DNA from: an uncultured Bacteriovoracaceae bacterium
Lineage (GTDB): Bacteria; Bdellovibrionota; Bacteriovoracia; Bacteriovoracales; Bacteriovoracaceae
Direction: 5' to 3'
Assembly (NCBI GenBank): GCA_937931205.1
Contig: CALHBF010000009.1
Location: forward strand, 1 to 64,000
DNA: 64,000 nucleotides
The translations under genes and the position numbers were made by a program. Below, piece after piece: positions 40,068-49,293 of the stretch. Below the pieces are notes generated by a model. That model was not told where the DNA came from. It made no database searches and saw nothing but the letters and a program-made list of their open reading frames with translations. The stretch's first letter is position 1; each line of letters begins with the position of its first letter.

Positions 40068-41516
40068 TTAATGAGTTATTGATTTAGCTGACGTTTCAAT
40101 CGTCTTTCCTGCTTTCACTTGAGGAATAAGATTTTTTGGTAAGCGTGGCATGGCTCCAAGAACTTCTTCTTCGTCAACGTCGAGATCATCAACGATAGAT
40201 TCGTGAGACATGTTGAGAAAATGATTCTTAAGAACTGCGAAGGAGAGAGCTGCGCTAAAATTTCTACGCTCATCCGGACTTGCCTCTGAATTTTTTAATG
40301 CAGTATCTGCAACAGCTCTGGCCACGATAAGCTTGCTTTCTATATTTCTAATGTCGGTGATCAGGTGATAGGTTTTAGCGAATACTGATTTCAGTGTTCC
40401 AAATCCATACGTGAAAATAAACCCAAATAGAACGCCTGCCGCACTTCTAATAGAAACAATCGCCCAAAGTTTTTGCGTTGAATCCACTGTCATAATTTGG
40501 TGAATACTATCTTCGTAAAAACCGAGAACAAATCTGGCAAGAAATCCTAAGCCAACGGCTAGGACTAGCATAATAACTACATTTAGTGCGATATTCTTGT
40601 TGGTTTCCTTCTTATGGTCAGCAAGAGTCTCATTATAGAAGCTTTTCTTTTGAAGAAGCTCTTGGAGTAATTTGTTTTCTTCACGCGCAATTTGTTTCGT
40701 CGTTTCAAGCTCAGCTTTCTTATCTGAAATTTGAGACTCCAGTTCGGTATTCGATTTTATGTTTTGGTCTTTTTTCTCGGTGAGGCTTGCCACAGAGAGT
40801 GTTAGCTTCTCCACCTCTGAAGATTTCTTCTTTATTTCCGCTTCTTTATCTTTTAGAGTTCCTTCAGATGTTTTTATTTGCGTGGCAAGTTCAGTAAGTT
40901 TTTGCTGGGAGGCTTGTTCTTTTTGGGGAATTGCATCTTCTCGCGCTTTGACTGTGGTTTCACGTTTTGCAAGAGCTGCGTTTGCACTATCAATTCTAGC
41001 TTTTTCATTCTTGGCCAATTCTTTAATTTTATTCTCAATACTAAAAAAAGAATCAGAAGCAGACTCTAAAGCATCAAAGCCTTCTTTGTCCCATCCGCGT
41101 ATGTTTACTGACTTTAGTTTCACTTTTGAGAAAAGACCAAACCCCTTGTGCTTGTATGAAAGTTTTATCTTCTTGATGAATTGTGAGAGATCAAAGTGAA
41201 GGATATTCTTATCGCTGTCATCAACTTCACCTTGTATTTCAGTCCAGCTACCATCTAAGTTTTGAGTTTCTACTTTAAAATGGTTAGGTTTAAGCTCTTC
41301 TCCACCAGAAATAGAGATGCGGTGAGCGAGGTAGGCTTTCTTTAGTGAATATTCTGCATCGAACTCGCCAATCTTTATTTCAGCACCTTCTTTTTCAGCA
41401 AGATTAATCCAATCTTTCTTTTTGTTGTGGAAAAAGCTTAGCGTGATGGGTGACTCGGGTGGTTTCTGAACTGTTGCGAGTTCTTGAGTTAAAGCTTCAA
41501 TTGTCTGTGTGGTCAT
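40068..41516 (-). CDS. Membrane-anchored coiled-coil protein of unknown function
   Basis: No family was recognised. The first ~150 residues look like a soluble beta-rich domain (PITLSFFHNKKKDWINLAEKEGAEIKIGEFDAEY). A long Glu/Lys/Ala coiled coil follows (about residues 155-300). Two transmembrane segments come next (NVVIMLVLAVGLGFLARFVLGF near 310 and AAGVLFGFIFTYGFGTL near 355), and then a helical cytosolic tail. This layout fits a structural or signalling membrane protein. AGGAGAG upstream sets the start. It is the leftmost island gene. Confidence 0.72.
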   Translation of the reverse strand: MTTQTIEALTQELATVQKPPESPITLSFFHNKKKDWINLAEKEGAEIKIGEFDAEYSLKKAYLAHRISISGGEELKPNHFKVETQNLDGSWTEIQGEVDDSDKNILHFDLSQFIKKIKLSYKHKGFGLFSKVKLKSVNIRGWDKEGFDALESASDSFFSIENKIKELAKNEKARIDSANAALAKRETTVKAREDAIPQKEQASQQKLTELATQIKTSEGTLKDKEAEIKKKSSEVEKLTLSVASLTEKKDQNIKSNTELESQISDKKAELETTKQIAREENKLLQELLQKKSFYNETLADHKKETNKNIALNVVIMLVLAVGLGFLARFVLGFYEDSIHQIMTVDSTQKLWAIVSIRSAAGVLFGFIFTYGFGTLKSVFAKTYHLITDIRNIESKLIVARAVADTALKNSEASPDERRNFSAALSFAVLKNHFLNMSHESIVDDLDVDEEEVLGAMPRLPKNLIPQVKAGKTIETSAKSITH

Positions 41517-41800
41517 AATCTCTCCTAATAGTTAGCTCCCGACCGTGGGAAACCGTTATGTGTGTAGAAATAGGATTTCGGCCCAGTCAAGAAATGGCAA
41601 GTCGAATCCTGGAAAAATCTAGGAGATTTGCGTCAGATTCTGGGATAGCTTTGGCCAACGCAGGCCAAGGCCATTAAATATACTAGAAAGGCCTTTACAG
41701 GCCGTAAGAAAATTTGAGAACATTTTTCTGAGATTTTCTTTCTGAATAATGACTTTTGATCTGTGAAATGTCATAAATTTGACCCACCAAGGAGGCTGGT

Positions 41801-42154
41801 ATGGCAATGGAGCAATTACAAATAAATGAAGGTAGATGGGCCGTCAATCGTACCAAGAATGTGGAGGCTTTACGTAATATCTGGAGTAAACACCCAAACA
41901 GAGTTGAAGTACTTGTTGATCCAAAACTTGGCGATGAAAAATTAGTAATACTAAAAAAGGATTATCTGGATTCTTTGATTTCTAATTATAAAGAACTTCA
42001 TCAAGCGAAAAATAGCAAAACGTCTCATACAGATACTCTTTTCCAAACGATAGATTTGTTGTCTGATTTAGCAGAAAAAGATTCTCCTAAAGAAACGCTA
42101 AACAAGGTCATATCTGTACTGGCTTCTCTTCGTAATAATTTTGCACACAGTTAA
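41801..42154 (+). CDS. Small protein of unknown function
   Basis: A 117-residue soluble protein. After the N-terminus come VLVDPKLGDEKLVILKKDYLDSLISNYKELHQ and a helical C-terminus. The segment KLVILKKDYLDSLI is loosely like the Phd/YefM antitoxin core (strand then DYxxL helix), but the resemblance is short. No toxin gene adjoins. AAGGAGG upstream gives a firm start, and a strong terminator follows. Confidence 0.65.
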   Translation: MAMEQLQINEGRWAVNRTKNVEALRNIWSKHPNRVEVLVDPKLGDEKLVILKKDYLDSLISNYKELHQAKNSKTSHTDTLFQTIDLLSDLAEKDSPKETLNKVISVLASLRNNFAHS

Positions 42155-42185
42155 TAGTTAGATAGACACAGACAATGAAGTGACG

Positions 42186-42219
42186 AAGTTAGGGGCTGTT
42201 ATGGCCCCTAACTTTTTTA
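42186..42219. terminator. Bidirectional terminator between convergent genes
   Basis: 11-bp perfect stem AAGTTAGGGGC / GCCCCTAACTT with a 7-base loop, then TTTT. Confidence 0.88.
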
Positions 42220-42235
42220 AAGATGATAAGTTGAT

Positions 42236-43090
42236 TTAATAATTTAGAATCAAAAGCTCTGCCACATCACGCTCTTGTGATTTGAGGTTGATCTCTCTTC
42301 GAGCACTAATAGGAACCATTCGATAGTACTTATAGAGATCTTTAATGAATGGAGTATCACTGTTACTCAAAGCCCACTTCACTCCGCGATTTGTTAGTTC
42401 GTTACAGAGGCTAGCAAGGCGAACTTGATCTTGTTCTCTGAATTGGCCAGAAGTGTATCGATTGAAGTCGGAATAACCACCAAGCTTGAAGTAAGGTGGA
42501 TCAAAATAAACAAAGTCTTGATCTGTGACGCCCAAAAGGGCCTGTTCGAAATCACCTGTAAGGATTGTTGTATCCTGAAGGGCCTGTGAAGCAGCTTCTA
42601 AATTTCCAGCATCGTAGTAACGTCTGTCGTATGCACCGTATGGTACGTTAAATCCGCCTTTTTGATTAACACGAAAGAGACCTCTAAAGCACGTCTTGTT
42701 CAGGTAGATGAAATGAGCAGCTTTTGTCGTAAGATCAAGTTTGGAGTGCGAGATATTTCTTACTGAAAGAAAATGTTCCTTCGTATTCGGCAAAGTGTCC
42801 AATATGTTGGCTACACCTTTCCAGTCGTCGCGAATTGCTTTGTAAGTATCAATTAGCCATTCATTTTGATCAGAGATAGTAGCTAGTCTATGGTTAAGAC
42901 TAAAGAAGACTGCACCACCACCAATGAACGGCTCCACGAACCTTTCGAACTTCGAAGGGAAGTGGGGGAGCAACTGAGAAAGCAAAGCTTGCTTTCCACC
43001 TGCCCATTTAATAAATGGAGTCGCTTGAGCAGTCTGAGGGAAAAGCAGTCCTGCTGATACGACACTTGTCTCAATCTGAGTTGTGTTCAT
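42236..43090 (-). CDS. DNA adenine methyltransferase (Dam/D12 class)
   Basis: An N6-adenine DNA methylase of about 284 residues. The D12-class motifs are PFIKWAGGKQALLSQLLPHFP (motif X), FVEPFIGGGAVFFSL (SAM motif I), ISDQNEWLIDTYKAIRD, TCFRGLFRVNQKGGFNVPYG, and catalytic VYFDPPYFKLGGYSDFNRYTSGQF (motif IV, DPPY). The family often methylates GATC; the site here cannot be told. The ATG at 43090 is used; an in-frame TTG lies six codons upstream. It is divergent from a probable restriction endonuclease, a classical R-M arrangement. Confidence 0.88.
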   Translation of the reverse strand: MNTTQIETSVVSAGLLFPQTAQATPFIKWAGGKQALLSQLLPHFPSKFERFVEPFIGGGAVFFSLNHRLATISDQNEWLIDTYKAIRDDWKGVANILDTLPNTKEHFLSVRNISHSKLDLTTKAAHFIYLNKTCFRGLFRVNQKGGFNVPYGAYDRRYYDAGNLEAASQALQDTTILTGDFEQALLGVTDQDFVYFDPPYFKLGGYSDFNRYTSGQFREQDQVRLASLCNELTNRGVKWALSNSDTPFIKDLYKYYRMVPISARREINLKSQERDVAELLILNY

Positions 43091-43208
43091 CAGCTCAGAG
43101 AATAACAACCCCCCGATATTACTGTCAATATTTGGATCTTACCTGGCACTATTTAGTTCAATTTTGAAACCTGCACTCAATAAAGGTGATTGTCTGTTGA
43201 TAATCTCT

Positions 43209-44063
43209 ATGAAATTTGAGTTACTTAAAACTTCAAAAATTTCAAGGTTTGTAGGTTTGAAAGATTCATTTTCATTAGACAAATGGCGTTCTATCGGATG
43301 GAAAGATCCCTTCTGGGAAATAGTTCGATTTTATTGTTCCCTTCGGGGGAACGAGCAGAAAGAATTTTTAGCTGATCTGAAAACGAAGAAAGGCGCAGAT
43401 TCTAAGTGGTGGAGTCTACTTGCACTTAACGATAGCGTCGCTGAAGATATTGTTTCATACATTAATGAAAGAAGCCGCCTACAAACTTATGCCCTTCAAT
43501 GTCTCAGGACAGAAGAAGAAGCCCAGAATTTTTGTACAAAATCAGAAGTGGAGTGGAAAGTTACAAAAACAAAAAGTAAAGATCACCACCAGTCGTCTAA
43601 GGCCCTTATTGCCACAGTTTCTTCTATCGCGGAATTGGTATGCGGAAAGCATAAGGTTACACTTGACCCTAACCCACAAAGAAGATGTGTTTGGTATATT
43701 GATAATAAACTTCACATTACCGCACGTAATCTTGATGGTGCTATCCCGGCCCTAAAGGACCCATTCATAGTTTGGGAGATCAAAGAGTATTGGGGGAAAA
43801 CAAAAGGTGGCAGCAAAATGAGTGATGCTGTTTATGAATGTCACCTTGTTGGCCGAGAGATTAGAGATTACGAAGAACGATCCGGACATAAAATTTCACA
43901 TATTGTTTTTCTGGACGGGAAAGAACAATGGAATGCGAGAAAATCTGATCTCGCAAGATTTATCGATCTCCATAACCAAGGTTTAATTGACTATCTCTTT
44001 ATCGGGAAAACGATTGAAACGGAGTGGAAAGCAACGCTTGAGCAATTGCTCAAAAAGAAGTAG
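43209..44063 (+). CDS. Putative type II restriction endonuclease
   Basis: A 284-residue protein with no secure family by eye. The segment PFIVWEIKEYWGKTKGGSKMSDAVYECHLVGRE looks like a PD-(D/E)xK nuclease core (hydrophobic strand, then E-x-K), with LDPNPQRRCVWYIDNKLHI upstream as a possible acidic partner strand. Its position divergent from an adenine methylase, 118 bases between ATGs, supports a restriction-modification pair. The start at MKFELLKTS is the best of several; an upstream ATG at 43083 overlaps the methylase gene and gives a less convincing N-terminus. Confidence 0.6.
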   Translation: MKFELLKTSKISRFVGLKDSFSLDKWRSIGWKDPFWEIVRFYCSLRGNEQKEFLADLKTKKGADSKWWSLLALNDSVAEDIVSYINERSRLQTYALQCLRTEEEAQNFCTKSEVEWKVTKTKSKDHHQSSKALIATVSSIAELVCGKHKVTLDPNPQRRCVWYIDNKLHITARNLDGAIPALKDPFIVWEIKEYWGKTKGGSKMSDAVYECHLVGREIRDYEERSGHKISHIVFLDGKEQWNARKSDLARFIDLHNQGLIDYLFIGKTIETEWKATLEQLLKKK

Positions 44064-44271
44064 TGATTCAAAAGATTCTGAGAGTGTAGTAAATCAAGAA
44101 GTGCTATTCCTGCAAAGAAGATCGGTTGATTTTTCTTAAATTATGAACCAGATAAAGAATAGGGTCGTCATAAACCGTGATCTTCCTGAAAAGAAGCCTT
44201 CGAACTATCTTTTTTTCCCATATCGGAATTTCCGCAATTAGATTACCTCAACTTTAACAGGGGAGTAATCT

Positions 44272-44784
44272 GTGAGCACGACGAGAATAATTGCCTTATC
44301 TATGGAAAAATTTGAACAAAAGCTAAGCGTTGCTTTAGGTGATAAAGAGTTGGCAAAGAGTATGTTGAAGGTTTACGAGCAGTACTTATACTGCCTGGGT
44401 ATTTTGGATGGCGATTGGAGTGAGTACTTTCAAACAGAAGAAGCCTTTCATGATTTTATTAAAAAATATCACTTTGAAGAAATGAAAGACAGTGAAGTGG
44501 TGGATTTCATCCTTCGAGAAAATCTTGATGACATTTTTTTTCACGAATTAAGAGTTAATCATGAAATCCATGATATCTTTATGAATGAGGAAGCTGAATT
44601 CTATGTTGATTGCGGATTATTTATTAGGAGTGGAGAAAAATTTCAAGTCAATAATTCAAAGGAGGATATTGGTATCATGTTCTTCAATCTGAATCAAAAA
44701 GCTTCACCCATTCACCCTTTTGTTAAATCCTATTTTGTAGTTAAGCCGCACGATAATATTCCTTTATCGTGCTTTAGCTCTTAA
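44272..44784 (+). CDS. Unknown acidic protein
   Basis: A 170-residue acidic soluble protein with alternating helical segments (EKFEQKLSVALGDKELAKSMLKVYEQYLYCLG; EAFHDFIKKYHFEEMKDSEVVDFILREN). The middle part, ELAKSMLKVYEQYL...SEVVDFILRENLDDIFFHELRV, resembles in layout the helix-turn-helix-like module of other small island proteins. Start is GTG with GGGGAG upstream. It overlaps the convergent gene by 21 bases. Confidence 0.65.
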   Translation: MSTTRIIALSMEKFEQKLSVALGDKELAKSMLKVYEQYLYCLGILDGDWSEYFQTEEAFHDFIKKYHFEEMKDSEVVDFILRENLDDIFFHELRVNHEIHDIFMNEEAEFYVDCGLFIRSGEKFQVNNSKEDIGIMFFNLNQKASPIHPFVKSYFVVKPHDNIPLSCFSS

Positions 44785-45513
44785 GCAAAGCTTATCCATG
44801 AATGAAGATCTTCTATAATCGTAGATAAGGGATCTATAGATATAGAACTCAGCACCACCTTCAAGCTTCAGAAATAGCTCTTCCAGATGTTCATCAAGCT
44901 GGGTTGATGAACACCCCAAGAAGTCTTCCATTTGTTGAAGCGTAATCGTTTTGTGGTCCCCGAATTTAGAAACACAGTCGAGGAGTGCGTTCAATTTTTC
45001 TTTCAGGCTAGTACACTTGAGTGATTTGAGATTGAACTCCAGGATTCGACTTAGTTCGATATCTGACATTTTTAATGGGTGGCGTGCCTTGTCTCTTACC
45101 CACTGTCTCAATTCATACTCATCAAAAAGGACACCTCTAAATTCTGCTATTGTTTGAGGGTAGAATTGGAATCTAGCGAAATAATCTCTTATTGTGTGGT
45201 AAGAAGCATTACTCCTTGTCATGAGACTTACGAGAGACTGATGGTCAGATATTAAATCAAGATTATGGTTCATTGCATTTCTAAAGCTTTTACTTAGGTA
45301 GCTAGGAGAGAAGATCATGTTGAGAATGTTTTCCAATTCAATCTCCTGAACCCCTAGATATTCTTGAATGAGAGAGAGCTTTATAATTTTTTGAGATGTC
45401 CAAAGTAATTCGAACATGTGAATTACTTGTGCCGTAGTACTATGATAGGTCGACTCCTTCATTGATTTCATGAACTCTTGGAATTCATCCTTCGGCATTA
45501 CTTTCATCCTCAT
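44764..45513 (-). CDS. Unknown helical protein
   Basis: A 249-residue soluble, helix-rich protein with two segments of winged-helix appearance: TAQVIHMFELLWTSQKIIKLSLIQEYLGVQEIELENIL (about residues 28-65) and ALLDCVSKFGDHKTITLQQMEDFLGCSSTQLDEHLEELF (about 185-225). The shared order (helix, then a polar turn, then L..(Y/F)LG and a second helix) suggests an internal duplication of one DNA-binding-type module. The recombinase gene lies ten bases upstream on the same strand. Confidence 0.65.
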   Translation of the reverse strand: MRMKVMPKDEFQEFMKSMKESTYHSTTAQVIHMFELLWTSQKIIKLSLIQEYLGVQEIELENILNMIFSPSYLSKSFRNAMNHNLDLISDHQSLVSLMTRSNASYHTIRDYFARFQFYPQTIAEFRGVLFDEYELRQWVRDKARHPLKMSDIELSRILEFNLKSLKCTSLKEKLNALLDCVSKFGDHKTITLQQMEDFLGCSSTQLDEHLEELFLKLEGGAEFYIYRSLIYDYRRSSFMDKLCLRAKAR

Positions 45514-45523
45514 AAGAATCCCC

Positions 45524-46354
45524 CTATAGTATTTTTCCTAATTCAGAATCGTAATATTTGCCCTCAAATTTCAATTTCCCTTTCTTATAAATTGGGTTGT
45601 TTAATATGCGCTTAATTGTTCGTGGATAAAATGAGCCGTTTCTTTTCGACTTAATTCCGCGCTCATTCAGAAATTTACTAATTGCGTAGGGACTGAACCC
45701 TTTTTTCTTTAAGAGAAAGATCATTCTTACCAGTTTTAGCTCCTCAGGTTGTATTTCAAGCCGACCTTTATAGGATTTTAGACCCATGCTAAGACCACCA
45801 CCTGCGTAGCCTCCAGATTCGGCTTTGTTCTTTCGAGAAAGGCGTAACCGGTTCACCAAGACTAATCTTTCATATGATGCAATCGCATCAGTTAAACTAT
45901 TCAATAAAAATGCCGAAGGATCGTTCTCGTCATAGATGCTATAGGATAGTTGATTAACGGAGCGAATATCCAAACCCAATTTAGATAGCCCCCTCTTTAC
46001 GAGCAAGCAGCTTTCTCTGCACCGGAACATCCGGCTCAAGTCATATACAACTATCTTCTTAATCCCCTTGCTTTCGCAGTCGGCTAACATTTGAAAGTAT
46101 TTTTCTCTTTCAGCAAATTTCCCCACAGTTCCAGATACAATATCTGTGTAATGGTCATATATGATATATTGATTTCTTTTGCAGTATTCAATCACATGAG
46201 AACGTTGAACATCTAACCCCACACCCGATTCTTGCTTATCTGTACTAACTCTTAGATAGGAAACCACATACTCTCGATCTTGAAGTGGGACATTCTTTTT
46301 AGGGCTATCTTGGAATCCTGATTTGTAAATTGAGATATCATCCATATATGTCAA
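45524..46354 (-). CDS. Serine recombinase (resolvase-type, short)
   Basis: A 276-residue serine recombinase. The catalytic Ser37 is in YLRVSTDKQESGVGLDVQR. The resolvase domain continues through KKIVVYDLSRMFRCRES (conserved DRLxR-like helix) to AIASYERLVLVNRLRLSRKNKAESGGYAGGG. A truncated 'recombinase' domain (PEELKLVRMIFLLKKKGFSPYAISKFLNERGIKSKRNGSFYPRTIKRILNNPIYKG) ends the protein; the zinc-ribbon and coiled-coil parts of large integrases are absent. It may serve as resolvase or invertase, or as a shortened integrase. Confidence 0.87.
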   Translation of the reverse strand: MTYMDDISIYKSGFQDSPKKNVPLQDREYVVSYLRVSTDKQESGVGLDVQRSHVIEYCKRNQYIIYDHYTDIVSGTVGKFAEREKYFQMLADCESKGIKKIVVYDLSRMFRCRESCLLVKRGLSKLGLDIRSVNQLSYSIYDENDPSAFLLNSLTDAIASYERLVLVNRLRLSRKNKAESGGYAGGGLSMGLKSYKGRLEIQPEELKLVRMIFLLKKKGFSPYAISKFLNERGIKSKRNGSFYPRTIKRILNNPIYKKGKLKFEGKYYDSELGKIL

Positions 46355-46397
46355 AATCCTTTTCTCCCGAATGAGAGAGTTTCTTAAAGGCTATTTC

Positions 46398-46556
46398 TCA
46401 AGTTGTTTTCATTCCGAGGCGACGAAGCCTACGGCAAAGGTGAGTGCAGGGTTTACAAAGGTCGATTATCTGATGTGTGCTAGAAGGAGGAAACCATCTG
46501 TCATCCCCGCAAATTCTACATGTAACTTTGATTGTATGCTTTTGAGGGTCTAGCAT
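46398..46556 (-). CDS. Small zinc-knuckle protein
   Basis: A protein of about 52 residues with two CxxC knuckles (VTCRICGDDRW and DLCKPCTHLCRRLRR), a likely zinc ribbon, ending in a basic helix that could bind DNA or RNA. The start at MLDPQK follows GGTGG with seven bases spacing; a GTG 14 codons upstream (46598) is an alternative. It lies between the recombinase and a protein of unknown function, all on the minus strand. Confidence 0.6.
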   Translation of the reverse strand: MLDPQKHTIKVTCRICGDDRWFPPSSTHQIIDLCKPCTHLCRRLRRLGMKTT

Positions 46557-46633
46557 CTCAGTACCACCGAGATAATTTTTTTGGACGATTTTCTTCACAA
46601 AGGCTCTCTTGTAAGGAAAGCCTTTATTTTACA

Positions 46634-47314
46634 TTACTTCGATATATTTTTAGAATTAGGATGCTTTTTAATATATTTCCGTCCAATCTCCATTGCTTCT
46701 TTGATTCTTGATTTCGGAATTTTAAAGTCTGCAGTGACGGGTATATCATTTTCTTCAAGCAGGAACGAAAAGAGTTGTGCTCGATCTCGGTTACTATCGT
46801 CGGTTTGTGTATAAAACTCCATCTGGCTCTTCACGTTCGAACGCTCTGCAATCCATAGTAAAAGCTCAGGGTTTCCTTTTGACAATATTTCGAAAGGAGT
46901 TCTTAGTTGGTCTTGATCCAGTAGCCCCCAATTGAAATCTAATTTGACATCTACGATAAGGGTACACCAAGTAATGATTATATTTTCATTCCCGCCCATG
47001 CACGCCCAGTAGAAAATCTGGTTCGCTAGGTCAGAGCCATTGAGAACTTGGAATTTATCTGCTGGGATCTTCATGATACTATCTTGGAAAAGCTTCTCCT
47101 TTCCAAGTAGTGCCATTAGGCCTAGTGGACATATCCCACATGATATTGGGACGTTTGGGTTCACGTATAAAGGATCAAAATCATCTGAATTTGGGTCCAT
47201 GTTTACATCGAAAATTGAGTTCTTTGAAAACTGGGATTTAAATAGAGTATAAGGATTGCTTACAGCTCTTTCAATTCGTTGTCTTATAGGTACTTTCTTC
47301 GCGGATGTTTCCAT
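46634..47314 (-). CDS. Unknown protein
   Basis: A 226-residue soluble protein. The middle region (SCGICPLGLMALLGKEKLFQDSIMKIPADKFQVLNG, WACMGGNENIIITWCTLIVDVKLDFNWGLLDQDQLRTPFEILSKGNPELLLWI) has helix-loop-helix steps and an 'N..TPFEILSKGNPELLLWI' that resemble ankyrin-type units, but no full repeat is certain. No other family is evident. GGAGAG upstream sets the start. Confidence 0.62.
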   Translation of the reverse strand: METSAKKVPIRQRIERAVSNPYTLFKSQFSKNSIFDVNMDPNSDDFDPLYVNPNVPISCGICPLGLMALLGKEKLFQDSIMKIPADKFQVLNGSDLANQIFYWACMGGNENIIITWCTLIVDVKLDFNWGLLDQDQLRTPFEILSKGNPELLLWIAERSNVKSQMEFYTQTDDSNRDRAQLFSFLLEENDIPVTADFKIPKSRIKEAMEIGRKYIKKHPNSKNISK

Positions 47315-47358
47315 GTGCTCTCCAGAGTTACTTAAAAATAACTTTGAAGGGCCAGGAA

Positions 47359-48660
47359 CTATTCTCCGTAGATAGCACCACTTATAGGTTCTCGGGTTTG
47401 TGAAAGATCGTGGTAGAAATCCCAGATTTTTTTAATTGGAATATGAAGGCTAATTGATTCTAAATCTTTTGACATCTCTAGTGGGATAATAATGTCCATG
47501 TCATACCCGCCCAAAAAGTCTTTCAGGGTAGTTTGCCTTTTTACAATTTTGAATTGGACACCAGTAGATGTTTTTCCAGCGATATAAATTTCAGGAACAT
47601 GGGGACGAACTGGTTCTCCGCCTTTTGACATGCGAGAGAGTCTTCCTAATAGACTGTGCAAAAGCTCTCCTGGGTAGGATAGTGTTGGATTTAATACGGT
47701 CACTTTACCTGAACCATATCGAATCTCGATGGCTAATCCATTCTTGTAATTTTTGGTAAATGGAAGATCTTTGATATATTGCTTTGATACACTTGAAACT
47801 TTAAGAGTCGTAAGATAGGAACCTTCAGTCCACTGTTGTGGTTTGGCCGATCCAGTTGAGAAAATTCCACTTATATGATCTGAGAGGCCAAGATATTCAT
47901 AACAGGGAAGGGTTCCTGATAAATCTTCATCGTGAAGAATTTCTTTGTATTGAGAGCAATAAGAAGTGCTCCCTTTGTCTTTAACAGAAAGTGGAACCTT
48001 AAACCGAACAAAGCCTAAAGGCGTCTCTTTTTGAATGACAGGTTTGCCCAATGTGAGTTCGTAGGATGAGATTGTTTTTAGATCAACTGTTAGTAATTCT
48101 TCCCACGGATTTGAATTGTACTTTTGTTGAATTTTTAAAGCAGTCTCGTAAACGTTGCTTGCTTTAATCTCGTCGTCAGTGAGTTCAATTTTCTTGCTTG
48201 CACTTTTGATGTCAAAGTTATGTGCGTTTCTAGATATATCAACTCCGCAATTAGAAATTGCCACAGACAGGTTGTTTAGCTTGTCCGGAGATACTGCCCT
48301 TATAAAATTGATCCTCTCGCGTACGAGAGAGCAAGAGTTTTTCTCCTCCGAAAGCTTGTTTGTAGTTATAAAGCATGAATCTTGGGCCAATTGGTAAAGA
48401 GATTTAAAACGTCCATGGTAGTAAGCTTGTTCTTTAACGGCCTCTAGATCTCTGAGCGCCTTAAATGAGTTTCCAGCTTTTAAATCTGATTCTGCAACAC
48501 CAATTACACTAAGAAGATTTTCATATCTTTCAACTTCACACTCATTGGCGTCACAGAGTCTACTGACTCGAACATCCTTTTCCTTTTGCATGTTAAACCT
48601 GGCACATGAAAGACAAAGTGCAATCAGGGAAATCTGTGCTGCGAATGAACTTCTATTCAT
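47359..48660 (-). CDS. Lipoprotein of unknown function
   Basis: A 433-residue exported protein with lipobox LSCA (signal SFAAQISLIALCLSC). The mature chain holds eight further cysteines, several paired closely (LCDANEC, SCSL, NCGVD), so disulfides are likely. No domain was recognised. The start codon overlaps the end of the next upstream gene (ATGAATAG), so translation is coupled. It is the third of three consecutive lipoprotein genes downstream of the island XRE regulator. Confidence 0.7.
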   Translation of the reverse strand: MNRSSFAAQISLIALCLSCARFNMQKEKDVRVSRLCDANECEVERYENLLSVIGVAESDLKAGNSFKALRDLEAVKEQAYYHGRFKSLYQLAQDSCFITTNKLSEEKNSCSLVRERINFIRAVSPDKLNNLSVAISNCGVDISRNAHNFDIKSASKKIELTDDEIKASNVYETALKIQQKYNSNPWEELLTVDLKTISSYELTLGKPVIQKETPLGFVRFKVPLSVKDKGSTSYCSQYKEILHDEDLSGTLPCYEYLGLSDHISGIFSTGSAKPQQWTEGSYLTTLKVSSVSKQYIKDLPFTKNYKNGLAIEIRYGSGKVTVLNPTLSYPGELLHSLLGRLSRMSKGGEPVRPHVPEIYIAGKTSTGVQFKIVKRQTTLKDFLGGYDMDIIIPLEMSKDLESISLHIPIKKIWDFYHDLSQTREPISGAIYGE

Positions 48661-49249
48661 AGAATTTGAAGTTGTTTACTTGGAAATCCTTGTTGGTTTT
48701 GCCTTCTGTCGCCACATCAATCTTTCTGAGACGACAGTCTAAGAAATTTGTTTCGTATTTTTTCTTTGGTGAGTTATAGCAGTCTGCCGTAACTGTTACA
48801 AAAGCATCCCCGGATTCCCAGATTGCCCAGGTATTGTCCTTTCCGGCATCGAAATTATGCCCATATGCTCTGTCGTGATATAGGTAAGTTGGTGCAGGGT
48901 CATCTTTTGAAAAGTGCTCTTTAACAAGGGGGTTATCATTGATTCCATTGCACTTACCAGCGAAGGCGATATTCACCCAAGTAACTTTTCCGCTGTTGAA
49001 ATCAGCTTTTGTATTTATCCCATGCCATAGGCAGTTATCAATTTTCTTTCGTTGCCCATAATAAAAGTCACAATTTGGAGGTGTGTTGCATGTTCGTTTA
49101 TCGACTTCAAAATCACCAAACTTTTTGATCATTTCTTCAAATGGCTCACCGAACTTAAGATCAGATACAACTTTAGGGGAGCCTCCCTTACATGAGATAA
49201 ATAGGAGGCTCAGGGCCATAAGCAGAAACAGATGTATAATTTTTTTCAT
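48653..49249 (-). CDS. Lipoprotein of unknown function
   Basis: A 198-residue lipoprotein (signal MKKIIHLFLLMALSLLFISC, lipobox FISC). The mature part has KFGEPFEEMIKKFGDFEVDKRTCNTPPNCDFYYGQ and further paired cysteines (NCLW, KCNG, DCYN, DCRL). The opening resembles small lipoproteins of the BamE/OmlA-like 'G.....v...LG.P' type, but this is weak. GAGAG upstream sets the start. Downstream it is coupled to the 433-residue lipoprotein gene. Confidence 0.68.
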   Translation of the reverse strand: MKKIIHLFLLMALSLLFISCKGGSPKVVSDLKFGEPFEEMIKKFGDFEVDKRTCNTPPNCDFYYGQRKKIDNCLWHGINTKADFNSGKVTWVNIAFAGKCNGINDNPLVKEHFSKDDPAPTYLYHDRAYGHNFDAGKDNTWAIWESGDAFVTVTADCYNSPKKKYETNFLDCRLRKIDVATEGKTNKDFQVNNFKFYE

Positions 49250-49293
49250 TTTATCTCTCTTGGTTCTTATCTAGGAATTCTCATTGTGACATT

